Assembly: GCF_963678635.1 (NCBI RefSeq)
Contig: NC_087068.1
Coordinates: 36,963,619 to 37,027,618, forward strand
Reading direction: 5' to 3'
Origin: Symsagittifera roscoffensis
Taxonomy: Eukaryota; Xenacoelomorpha; Acoela; Convolutidae
DNA length: 64,000 bases
The first letter of the stretch is position 1. Every line of letters begins with the position of its first letter. The notes below the pieces were generated by a model that made no database searches, was not told the origin of the DNA, and was given only the letters and a program-made list of their open reading frames with translations. Shown here in pieces: positions 1 through 8,693 of the stretch. A program made the translations under genes and the position numbers.

Positions 1-156
1 CTCTGTTTTACATGGGCTGATTCCGGGTTCAAACAATTTTAAGAGTAAATTCTTGCAAAATATATGCTGTCCTCTATCATGGGTTGCATCTACGATGAAG
101 GGGAAGATATCATCATCATCTGGACTTTCTTCACCTGGGGTGTGCGTTGAGCTCAT
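1..156 (-). CDS. partial second ORF of an unidentified retroelement (runs off the window)
   Basis: From an ATG at 154-156 a minus-strand frame stays open to the left edge (52 codons). Its start lies inside the end of the upstream ORF (131-553), so the two overlap by about 26 bases in different frames. The visible part begins MSSTHTPGEESPDDDDIFPF and is acidic at first, then turns hydrophobic/basic; I recognise no domain. Overlapping ORFs downstream of a repeated leader suggest a retroelement. Since only its beginning is visible, the real length and function cannot be judged. Confidence 0.35.
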   Translation of the reverse strand, partial: MSSTHTPGEESPDDDDIFPFIVDATHDRGQHIFCKNLLLKLFEPGISPCKTE

Positions 157-553
157 TTTTTCGTTTGATGACTGTTAATATGTAATTATCGATGTGTCTA
201 ATTGGTTGATTCCAATTGTATAAGTGTACTGGTTTGTGTTTATATTGCTTTTTTATTCTTCTTTTTCCTCTTTTTGATGAAATTGAAGTTGTTTCTGAGT
301 CGGAAAAATATAATTGATCGTGAATTGGGCAATTTTTATCTATAGATTCTTTTAATTTATAAAGTTCGTCTAAACTGCTGGTTTCTGATTCTGAAAATGC
401 GTTTCGGTTTTTGGAAAATCTTTTTCGTGTTATTTGTCTTTGTTTGGTTATTATTTTTCTTTTTAGTGTTTGTCGTTTTGTTCTAATATATCCAACTGTT
501 TGTGTATGAGGTGTGATTACAAGGTCGTATTTTTTGTTATCTATTTCACTCAC
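131..553 (-). CDS. basic 140-residue protein, possible gag-like ORF of a retroelement
   Basis: Open frame of 140 codons from an ATG. It is strongly basic in residues 20-50 (many K/R around KRQTLKRKIITKQRQITRKR) with two short acidic serine clusters (SESETSSLDELYK and SDSETTSISS). No CCHC knuckle or other catalytic motif is seen. It lies 1 kb downstream, in the same direction, of the repeated leader at 1531-2040, and its 3' end overlaps the start of another ORF, an arrangement common in retroelements. It could instead be an ordinary gene; I do not recognise the protein. Confidence 0.4.
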   Translation of the reverse strand: MSEIDNKKYDLVITPHTQTVGYIRTKRQTLKRKIITKQRQITRKRFSKNRNAFSESETSSLDELYKLKESIDKNCPIHDQLYFSDSETTSISSKRGKRRIKKQYKHKPVHLYNWNQPIRHIDNYILTVIKRKNELNAHPR

Positions 554-1530
554 AATTGTGTAAAACGATTGTTTGTTTATTTCCTAGGTTTTTAAATGAC
601 ATAAGGTTTAGGATGAAGGATGCAAAAGGTTGTTAAATGATTTCTATTTTCCTAAACTGTTAGTTCTTACGATTTTTTGGTTAGCTTAACCTGGGTCTAT
701 TTGTTCAGGGTTGGAGAGAAAAGTATATCGATTCCGAAGAATGATTTTTTACTTTCTCGTGGCTAGTATAAGTTAAGGTGTTAACTTACTTAATCTTACT
801 TAGGGGTAGTGATTGTGTTCAAGGGTTGGAGAATAGTAAATCGATCCACAAGGTTCAGGTATAATTAGAACGCGAGTAGTTCGTTAGATACTATTTTAAA
901 CTTACTAAGTCTAAAATTTATCCTGGGTCTGGTAAGAGGGGGGATCAAGTGAAGGATGAATAACCGAAGTTCTTCACTGTTTATCCTAATTTGAATGATT
1001 AGTTTTGTTCAAAAATTTCTATTAGTCTTGGGTCTTTAGAAAGGGTTGGATAGTGAATCGACGTTTGAGGTCGTTAGACACTAGCTAAGTGGGTGGGGGA
1101 GAACAAAACTGTTCTTTTTGATCCAAGGATAGGCCTTGATGATCAAGTTTTAAATTTAATTAAATAGAAAATGAATTAAGATCCAAGGATAAGCCTTGAT
1201 GATCTGATTTTAAAATTAAGTGAATTTAAGTTTAAAATGATTTAAATTTGTGTAAAGAAAAGATTTAGTGTTTTTATGATATTAGTGAGCTTATGAATGC
1301 TGTTATGTTTAGGTGATGAAGCTGGAACAACAGGATGATTTATGATTACTAACAGTTTATTGTCATGCTACTAATTTTTATTTTGATTTTTCAATAAATA
1401 TTTTTCAAACATGTTTTGTATATTACTGCAGAATTTAGGAAAACGATCTGAGATCTTTTTATCAATCGTTATTGTATATTAATAATTTTGTTTAGCGCCT
1501 GAAATGATTTTGAAGATTGACTTCAAGATT
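554..1530. other. non-coding spacer of the retroelement, with short direct repeats
   Basis: No coding signal. It contains a 25-base direct repeat (1120-1144 and 1180-1204, beginning GATCCAAGGAT, one mismatch, 60 bases apart). It also contains at least three dispersed copies of a module around GGGTTGGA followed by a TATCGAT/GAATCGA-like word (near 711, 823 and 1042). These look like degenerate repeats of an untranslated leader rather than genes. Confidence 0.4.
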
Positions 1531-2040
1531 TTATGTTTGCAAATGAAAATCTAAATTCATTGCTAGTAAAATTCTAAATACAAAAGTTTGTGTTGGCTGT
1601 TGCCGAACTATCATATAACTATATGGTAAGTTTCTACTTTGTCGTATGTCGTCTCTTGTTCGAGGTCTTCTTCCAATTCCGGGTAGTTCTGTTATCGTTC
1701 GGAATATTGGCTCTGATCTATTGAGTCGTAGAGACATTTCGATTAAATTATTGTCGTATAACATTTTGTAAATGTTTTGTCTAAATTCTAATCTATTATT
1801 GGTTAATTCTAAGCTACTAAGGTCTTGTTCGAGACTTATGGTCGCACCAGATGAGTTAGGACCGATGTGGTTAACTCATAGAGTAATTTCGGATAGGGTA
1901 CACCGTCTGCTCGTCACGCTATCTTATTTTCGGCCGGATAGATTCGTGCAACTTCTTAGTCTAATACCGATCCTAATCTTACTCTTATACTATCTAGTCT
2001 CAGGTTGTTTAACTAGTCTCTGCTAGGCTCAATAGATCTA
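1531..2040 (-). repeat. repeated leader/LTR-like module of an unidentified retroelement, copy 1
   Basis: The reverse complement of about 1760-2030 matches 10690-10900 closely, including the shared stretch AAGAAGTTGCACGAATCTAT and the following CCGGCCGAAAATAAGATA. Downstream of the conserved non-coding part both copies hold a short open frame with MSL(R/H)LN(R/N)S at the same place (here 1531-1764, 77 codons). Protein similarity past that point is weak. The best reading is the 5' LTR/leader and gag start of an element oriented to the left, continuing into the ORFs at 131-553 and 1-156. Neither copy shows reverse transcriptase motifs, so the class is unassigned. Confidence 0.5.
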
Positions 2041-2115
2041 GGGTATACTGGTTTATTGCGGCTGCTGAAGTTCTCGGGAGAGTCCAACTAATTTCTAAGT
2101 TAAATTCAAATCTCT

Positions 2116-2588
2116 CTTCTTCAGACAAACTTCGACTTTTTAACTAGCCATTTTTGGCGGATTTTTTTATATCATTCGAAAGATATTGTTGTCCTGAGGT
2201 CAAAATTGAAAAAATATTTCACCTGTGATCATTTTTTTTAAAATTATGGGGGTTTAAAGATTTCCATTTTGGCCAATTTGGGACAATTAACGCGCGATAT
2301 TTCGCGCTATTAACGCGTAAGCGGAGAGTTAATCCGTCTTAGAAATCGTTCCAAATTGGTACAAAGAAGCTTAGTTGACATAATTGGTTTGTTACAAGGA
2401 GCAAAATCTGTCCTTTTGAACTTTAAATGGCGTGTGCGGGGGTGATTTTCAAAACAAATTCAAATTTCAGAAAAAAAAATGTTCATTTTCTTTTATTTCA
2501 TTGAACTTTTTGAGGTTATTACTGCTCCATAAACCTTAAAAGGCAGTCGGAACATTCAGGGCTTCGCCCTGATACGAGCAGTCTTGTT
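2116..2588 (+). mobile_element. HINE-like non-autonomous element, copy 1 (5' truncated)
   Basis: Member of the commonest repeat here. It begins inside the family at CTTCTTCAGACA and runs through the internal palindromic block with GCGCGATATTTCGCGC and the conserved ACTGCTCCATAAACCTTAAA. It then reaches the subterminal AGTCGGAACA and a perfect 3' hairpin CAGGGC-TTC-GCCCTG, ending at GAGCAGTCTTGTT. The missing 5' end would carry TGTTCCGACT, the inverse of the subterminal word. Confidence 0.75.
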
Positions 2589-2858
2589 CAGTTTCATTTT
2601 CAAATACGGATTTGCAAAGATAAAAATAATCTAAATTCCTAGATGTAAAAAAGATCTAAAACGATCTTTTTGCCTATTCTTGCAATGTATTGCTTTATTT
2701 TTTGTTCTTGTCCATTACTCAATTAAAGAGTCGATTTATTTTTTTATTCAGGCTCGTAAATTTAACGATTCCAGCGTGAACTATAAAAACAATTTGGCTC
2801 CACTACGGTCTATCAACATATATTTCTTGAATTTCTTGAAAAATTTTGTTCACGTTAA

Positions 2859-3288
2859 TGTTCCGACTTTCGTAACAAAAGTAACGGAATATTTGTGCTC
2901 GTGGTGGTTTTATTTTCTTCAAACTATCTTCGGCTTTTTAACTAGCCATTTTTGTTGGATTTTTTTCATATCAATCAAAAGTTATTGTTGTCCTTTATGG
3001 TTGTCCTGTATTGTTGTCTTAGAGCTTAAATTCGAAAAGATAGTTTGATAGTGATCAGTTTTTGTATAGTTACAGGGGTTTAAACACTTCCATTCTCGCC
3101 AGTTTGGGACCATTAACGCGCAATATATTTCATAGAACGCGCTTTTTACTTTATATGGCGTATGGACGGATGATTTTTATGTTTTTTTTATTATTACAAA
3201 TAATTTTTTTCAAGTTATTACTGCTCCATAAACCTTAAAAGGCAGTCAAAATATTCAGGGCTTCGCGCTGATACAAGCAGATTCGTTC
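2859..3288 (+). mobile_element. HINE-like element, copy 2
   Basis: Starts at TGTTCCGACTTTCGTAAC and ends with AAGCAGATTCGTT. It is shorter than full length (about 430 bases) because the middle is deleted between the GCGCAATATATTT block and the ACGGATGATTTTTATG block. The 3' hairpin has one mismatch (CAGGGC-TTC-GCGCTG). It shares a duplicated TGTTGTCCT motif with the copy at 7401-7782, marking a subfamily. The 122-codon frame through this copy is repeat sequence, not a gene. Confidence 0.7.
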
Positions 3289-3656
3289 AGTTGTAAATTT
3301 GATTGATAACAGACTCTTTCGCTTTCAATACTATCTCGTAAAATTAATGCTTTTTGTCGTGAAATTGATGTTTTCTGGAATCTTTAACGTTAAGTTAGTT
3401 TGCATACTTAACTTTTACACTTTAAAAAAAATTAAGACAATAACTCACTATTTTGATTCTGCAAGCCAGTGGCTTGTTTTTGTACAATTTTCAGAAATGA
3501 CACTGTACGTTAAACGAATAACACGGCTCGGCTCGAGCGGGATTTCTCATATGCAAGTATTTTTTGACGTGCATTATTTAAATTGAACTTTATCGTTCTA
3601 AACAATTTTGAGGTGAGCTAGTTTGTCATAACCATTACCTATACGACTTAAGTTTA
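3289..3656. other. no gene seen
   Basis: AT-rich sequence between a HINE-like copy and a TIR element. A 95-codon frame here has no recognisable domain or composition typical of a protein. Confidence 0.4.
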
Positions 3657-4095
3657 TAGGGGTCCGGTGCAAACATCCGATATGTCAAAAATCCGAATAT
3701 AATGATTACATATATAACTTATATAATGATTATGTAATAATAAGACGTTAGAATTTCAAAAACAAGCCGTAGTTCAATTATCCGATTCCAACTTAGCCGA
3801 TTCTCGGTTTAAGGTCGCCGGTGGGCGCGCTATGCACACGTCGCCGCTTTGCGGCGATAATCAGCTCTAACTTTCGTTTAGAGTCCTACCCTCTGTAGGC
3901 AAGCTCGCAGCACGCTGGCGCAATCCGCTTTCAATCAACCACTATAGCATCTGTAAAACGAATTGTATAAATCGGATCTGTGCCCTGCTTTTTGAAAAAA
4001 GTTGGATGTTTGCCCTAGTAAAGCTGTGTTTTGGATGTTTGCATCCCTTTTTGGTTTTTCGGATGTTTGACATATCGGATGTGTGCGCGGTACCC
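3657..4095. mobile_element. MITE-like element with terminal inverted repeats and 6-bp target duplication
   Basis: The two ends are inverted copies over about 36 bases; both contain ACATCCGATATGTCAAA (left near 3673, right inverted near 4062-4080). The sequence AGTTTA flanks both sides (3651-3656 and 4096-4101), fitting a 6-bp target duplication. Inside are repeats of GGATGTTTG near the right end and a perfect hairpin CGCCGCTTTGCGGCG. The segment around CCTACCCTCTGTAGGCAAGC recurs inverted at 7292-7375, so the family is dispersed. There is no transposase, so it is non-autonomous; the superfamily is not assigned. Confidence 0.7.
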
Positions 4096-4164
4096 AGTTT
4101 AAAGCACTAACTGTTATACTTTGGCTGGGTGGGGTAGGGGGGATCGACTAAATGAAATTTGGCC

Positions 4165-4189
4165 GGGTGGGTTGGGGGGGGGGGGGAGG
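4165..4189 (+). other. G-quadruplex-forming run
   Basis: GGGTGGGTT followed by 13 G and then A-G-G gives at least four G3 tracts with loops of 1-2 bases on the plus strand. A similar G-rich run (GGGTGGGGTAGGGGGG) lies 35 bases upstream. The long G homopolymer may also be a sequencing-length uncertainty. Confidence 0.5.
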
Positions 4190-5220
4190 CTAAATAAAAA
4201 TCAAAACTTCTTATTAACGTTTAATAAGGCTTCTTTTCTACGAGGTCACGGACAGTAGAAAGGTTCAGCCAAGTTTGCGGTTGCAGTGCAATCGCACATC
4301 TTTCATAATTCTTTGAGATTTTTGCACCCATTAATTTTTTATTTTAAAGCGCAACTATAGCAATGTTGAGACTCTGATCATTCTATGAAATATCGATGCA
4401 AACTAAATCAGTGACCCATTGATGATTTATGACTGAAAGATGGATGTGAAATTATGATTCATCCATGAAAAATGCGCAATACATACATGACTTTTTGACG
4501 AATCATGACTGGATAGAAATTAGAACAAAAATTTCCCATTTACTTTAGTTTTCAAAATTAAGGAACACTGGCATTTTTGGGTGTAAACTAATTAGAGCAA
4601 AAAGTGTAAGTCTTTTCCATCACAACCCCGAGAACCAAACCGTATGGAAATAGCTTTGTTTACAGGCTGCGAAGAATTAATTTCACAAACAATAACTTGT
4701 ATCATTTTTCTCTAAAAAAAATCTACAGAAAGTTTGAAAATCTAACTGAGTAAAACAAGTTTCAGCACCAAAACAATTATATTTCACCAATTCTTTCGCA
4801 AACAATTTGGTGTACTATCATCACGAGGCATCATGTGAAAACAGTGAGTAAAACTTTAACAGCCACAAATTTTTCAAAGTGAGTTTGAACATCGATGAAA
4901 CATCAGTGATTCACTGCTGTTTCGTCGCAAACAAAAAATATAATTCGCAGCTCCGATTCATCAATGGGCCATCAATGTGTTTGGATTTTTGATGTACATG
5001 TGATGCGCATAGTTATGACCTAGTTAATCTATGGATTCCGATTGGTACTTCTCTTAAATGTATTAAAACACTTCAGCAAAATTTTAATCTACATTCCGAA
5101 TTGTAATTCGACTTCATCTAGAGATTCAACAAAATTCTTGCTCAAAAAAAATTTGTCGCAAAATACTGGCACACAATTCATTACCTCTTGCTCTTTCTAA
5201 ATTGGAAATTAATTGTGAAA
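4190..5220. other. non-coding, with dispersed ATCGATG/CATTGATG words in inverted arrangement
   Basis: No gene seen. Words such as CCCATTGATGA (about 4418-4430) recur inverted (TCATCAATGGGCC, about 4957-4970), and ATCGATG occurs on both sides. This could be a degraded foldback element spanning roughly 4385-5010. The last 150 bases would be the promoter and leader of the peptide gene at 5221; I see no clear TATA box. Confidence 0.3.
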
Positions 5221-5352
5221 ATGTTGTTCAGCGCAAAGTTCGCTTTCCGAGCTGCCACTCTGATTGCACTTCTTCTTCTCGTGGATGTCAGCGGAATGCC
5301 CTCTAACGACCACCTCATCACCAGACGCAGTTGGCCGGCAAAACTAACATAA
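5221..5352 (+). CDS. short secreted peptide precursor (43 residues)
   Basis: ATG at 5221 opens a 43-codon frame ending TAA at 5350. Residues 1-25 form a classic signal peptide: a basic n-region (K6, R10), hydrophobic core ATLIALLLLVDV and a small-residue cleavage region (VSG). The remaining 18 residues include a dibasic RR at 35-36 followed by SWPAKLT, like a processed neuropeptide or small hormone precursor, though no C-terminal Gly for amidation is seen. An AATAAA overlaps the stop codon region (5351-5356). It could be the first exon of a longer secreted protein, but no good GT donor follows the signal peptide. Coding bias in the signal (codons such as GCC, CTG, CTC) stands out from the AT-rich flanks. 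Confidence 0.45.
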   Translation: MLFSAKFAFRAATLIALLLLVDVSGMPSNDHLITRRSWPAKLT

Positions 5353-6289
5353 TAAATTATAAGTCCATAGTTATTTTTCATGCAACGTGTGGAAGGTGCC
5401 TCAAAAGTTGGGAGTTTTGGGGAAGGGGAAGGGCTAAGGGGGTTTGCAAGATGAAATGAAAAGTTGTTGTTATCGTTAACCATTTCAAAAGATGGTTTTA
5501 GGGGAGAGATCAAAGCATTATTTTACAAAGGAAATTGAAATTCGTTTAGAACTTAATCTTCGCCCGACTGCGGTAACACATGATGTTACTCAGAAGACAA
5601 ACAGCAAGTTTATATTGTAAACTTATAAACAAGGGTAGCCTGCTGCTCTGCAAGTAGCTGCGTTATTGCAATCACCATGAAATAAGAGCAAATTCAAAAT
5701 TAACACTACTTTTTATTTTAAAAAAGATAAATTAATCTTTTCTTCGAGGATTTTCTTAATTTTTCCTGTTTTTCTGTTGCTTGGTTTCAAGTAATACGCA
5801 ATTTACTTAGGTAGAAAACGTTCAGAAATCAGTGTTAATTTTTATTTTAAAATCTAAAATGACAACCTCAATTTTGATTTTTCATCACATGCTAACAGAA
5901 ATAAACAACCCAATGAAACCTAGTTCTGGCGCTTTTACTGCCCTGCCCTTTCTTGAAAATTGTATTGGAAACTTACTCGTTTACAAAGTTGTCGAATTAT
6001 TCGATTGCAGCAAGGCAATGAAACTGTTTGCTTTTGTTGTCTAATGAAAAAAATTTATGAAGAGTGTTTACAAAACTGCAAGGAAAAACAAGATTGATGA
6101 TGAATTTAAGTTAAGAGAAAACTCTCTAATAATTTCATTATGATGAATTTTTGCTGTGCGACCATTTCCTAATGTGGCAGCAAACTATGGCTTAAGTCGT
6201 CTTTTTCATATGATAACACGATAACTTGAGAAATTTAAAATTATATCGTAACAGTAAAGGGTCAAATAAGTTGGGATGGTTTGGTTGTA
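5353..6289. other. no gene seen
   Basis: AT-rich, non-repetitive sequence. A 70-codon frame (5832-6044) has no domain and average composition, so I do not call it a gene. Confidence 0.4.
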
Positions 6290-6338
6290 ACCATTACAAG
6301 GCCAAACTGTGTACAGTACAGGCGCACAATTTGGTGTC

Positions 6339-6832
6339 TGTAGGTCCGACTGCCTTTTAAGTTTTATGGAGCTGTATTAGTATAAAAAAATTAAATGTAA
6401 CAAAAAATGAAAAAATTTTTTTCTAAAATTTGAGATTTTTTGTAAAAATCATCCCCCCACACGCCATATAAAGTACAAAAGGATAGATTTCGCTCCTTGT
6501 AACAAATCAATAATGGCATATAAGCTACTTTCAACCAATTTTGATGGATTTCTAAGACGGATTAAATCTCCGCTTACGCGTTACTAGCGCGAAATATATC
6601 GCGCGTTATTTGTCCCAAATTGGCCAAAATTGCTAATTTTAAACCCCCATTACTTTACAAAAACTGATCACAGGTGAAATATCTTTTCAAGTTTAAGCTC
6701 ACAACAACAATACCTTTTGAATGATATTTAAAAAATCCGTTAAAAAATAGTTAAAAAGTCGAAATTTGTCTGAAGAAAAAAAACCCACCCCGAGCACAAA
6801 TATCCGTTACTTTTGTTACGAAAGTCGGAACA
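6339..6832 (-). mobile_element. HINE-like element, copy 3 (3' hairpin missing)
   Basis: Minus-strand copy. The 5' end TGTTCCGACTTTCGTAAC is the inverse of 6815-6832. The body is full length to the ACTGCC words near 6345, but the hairpin and tail are absent, so it is 3' truncated just after the subterminal GTCGGA-like word. Confidence 0.7.
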
Positions 6833-6877
6833 ATAAAATTTTGTTGGAACGATCAAACAAAACAAAAGAAGACAAAA

Positions 6878-7100
6878 AGATCAAAGCTGCTCATATCAGG
6901 GCAAATCCCTGAACGTTCCGACTGCCTTTTAAGGTTTATGGAGCAGTAATAACATAAATACCATTAACAAATTAATTGTTTTAGAAAAAAATTCTAAAAT
7001 TTGTAATTTTTTCTCTGAAAGTTATCCCCCACACCCGATATAAACTGCAAAAAAAAGTTTTCGCTCCTTGTAACAAATCAGTTATAGCAAATAATTTTTT
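6878..7100 (-). mobile_element. HINE-like element, copy 4 (3' half only)
   Basis: Retains the tail, a hairpin with one broken pair (read on the minus strand, CAGGGA-TTT-GCCCTG), the subterminal AGTCGGAAC and the conserved GCTCCATAAACC block. It then stops at about 7100, where different repeat sequence begins. Confidence 0.65.
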
Positions 7101-7385
7101 TCCGTGTCTGTACAAAACAGTCCCGTAGAAAACAGTCCAATACAAAACAGTCCAGAAAAGTATGAAAATGAACGAAAAAACAGTCCAATACAAAACAGCC
7201 CGAAATAAAGTCCAAATTAATAATTGTTTTAACAAGCCGGCAGGCCGAGAAATTTCTTTTGTTCAACAATCTTAATGAACAAAATAGTGACCGCCGCAGT
7301 CGCGCCAACGTGTTGCGAGCTTGCCAACAGAGGGTAGGACTTAATACAAAATTTAGAGCCGGTTATTGCCGCGAAGGAACGATTT
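7101..7385. repeat. AACAGTCC short-repeat cluster plus fragment of the 3657-4095 MITE family
   Basis: Five to six copies of ACAAAACAGTCC-like words lie at 7111-7200. From 7292 to 7375 the reverse complement matches the centre of the TIR element at 3657 (CCTACCCTCTGTTGGCAAGC versus CCTACCCTCTGTAGGCAAGC). Probably a related, internally rearranged element inserted between two HINE-like copies. Confidence 0.5.
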
Positions 7386-7400
7386 CTAAGACGGATTAAT

Positions 7401-7782
7401 GTTTATGGAGCAGTAAGAACTTGAAAAAAAATGTTTGTAATAATAAAAAAAAACATGAAAATCATCCACCCACACGCCATTCAAAGTACAAAGCGCGTTC
7501 TATGAAATATATTGCGAGTTAATGGTCCCAAATTGGCCAAAATGGCAGTGTTTAAACCCCTATAACTATACAAAAAGTGATCACAGTCTAAATATCGTTT
7601 CAAATTTAAAAAATAGGACAACAATTCAGGACAACAATAAAGGAAACAATACCTTTTGATTAACATGAAAAAAATCCAACAAAAATGGCTAGTTAAAAAG
7701 CCGAAGATTGTCCGAAGAAAATAAAACCACCCCGAGCACTAATATTCCGTTACTTTTGTTACGAAAGTCGGAACAATAACGT
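7401..7782 (-). mobile_element. HINE-like element, copy 5 (internally deleted subfamily)
   Basis: Minus-strand copy ending with the inverse of TGTTCCGACTTTCGTAAC at 7765-7782. It has the same internal deletion and duplicated AGGACAACAAT motif as the copy at 2859-3288, so the two form a subfamily. The 3' hairpin is absent. Confidence 0.65.
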
Positions 7783-7837
7783 GAACAAAAGTGTTCAAGA
7801 AATGTATGTTGGCAGACCGTAGTGGAGCAAATTTGTT

Positions 7838-8325
7838 TTAGTCCGACTTTCGATAAGAAATTATCGGAATAATTGTGCTCGGGGTGGGTTTTTTTTCTTC
7901 AGACAAATTTCGACTTTTTAACTAGCCATTTTTGACGGAGTTTTTTTATATCAAACAAAAGGTATTGCTGCCCTGAGCTCAAATTTGAAAAGATATTTCA
8001 CCTGTGATTATTTTTTGTAAGGTTATGGGGGTTTAAGGACGGATTAACTCTCCGCTTAAATGTTAATAGCGCGAAATATATCGCGCGTTAAATGTCCCAA
8101 ATTGGTCAAAAAATGACAATCTTTAAACACTCATAATTTTATGAAAAATAATCAAGGTGAAATATATTTTCAAATTTAAGCTGAGGAAAACAATAACTTT
8201 TGAATGATATGAAAAATGCCGTCAAAAATGATTAGGTAAAAAGTCGAAACTTATCTGAAGAAAAAAAACGCATCCCGAGCACAAATATTCTGTTACTTTC
8301 GTATCAAAAATCGGAACAATAAAGG
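7838..8325. mobile_element. two HINE-like 5' halves joined head-to-head (inverted repeat)
   Basis: 7838-8037 is the first 200 bases of the family on the plus strand, and 8060-8325 is the corresponding 5' part on the minus strand, both ending in the outer GTCCGAC/TCGGAACA words. The short centre (about 8030-8060) switches from GGGGGTTTAAGG straight into CGGATTAACTCTCCGCTT. The arms differ enough to be old, but the arrangement should still fold as a long imperfect hairpin. Confidence 0.65.
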
Positions 8326-8461
8326 ACGCGTGTTTGTTGCGGAATCTGTTTACAATTTGCAAGATACACAGTTTGGCCTCGTAATGACTATAGAGAAAAA
8401 GTTATAATTACATCAAAACATCAATACAGCAATATATAAACTTGTGCAACTATATTCTTAG

Positions 8462-8660
8462 TTGTCCGGATGGATTTTCATGCATACGTGCTCGATGTTA
8501 TCCGGATTTGTATACCCCGATATGCAGGGGCATGGGAAAGAGGACGATGAAGAGGTTGATAACATATTCTCCTTGTCAACCTGGAAAAACCTGCGTCAAT
8601 GGCTTTTGTGTAGATAAAAAACTTGATTTTGGTCCAAGCAATGGCATTTGTCCCTATTAA
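8462..8660 (+). CDS. terminal exon of a cysteine-rich (probably secreted) protein
   Basis: An acceptor-like CTATATTCTTAG precedes 8462. From there the frame reads CPDGFSCIRARCYPD, then about 15 residues with one Cys, then PCQPGKTCVNGFCVD, and ends CPY-stop. The two halves share a C-x4-5-C-x3-4-C pattern, as in small disulphide-rich extracellular repeats. An ATG at 8442 in the same frame would give a 72-residue protein without a signal peptide, so a spliced upstream exon is more likely. I did not find that exon. An ATTAAA lies just downstream (about 8676). The exact family is unknown to me. Confidence 0.45.
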
Positions 8661-8693
8661 TATTAATACAAATATTAAAAATTGAAACTTCGA

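Noticed and set aside
2680-3048. 122-codon plus-strand frame with hydrophobic segments
   Set aside because: Most of it lies in a HINE-like repeat (2859-3288); T-rich repeat sequence reads as hydrophobic residues.
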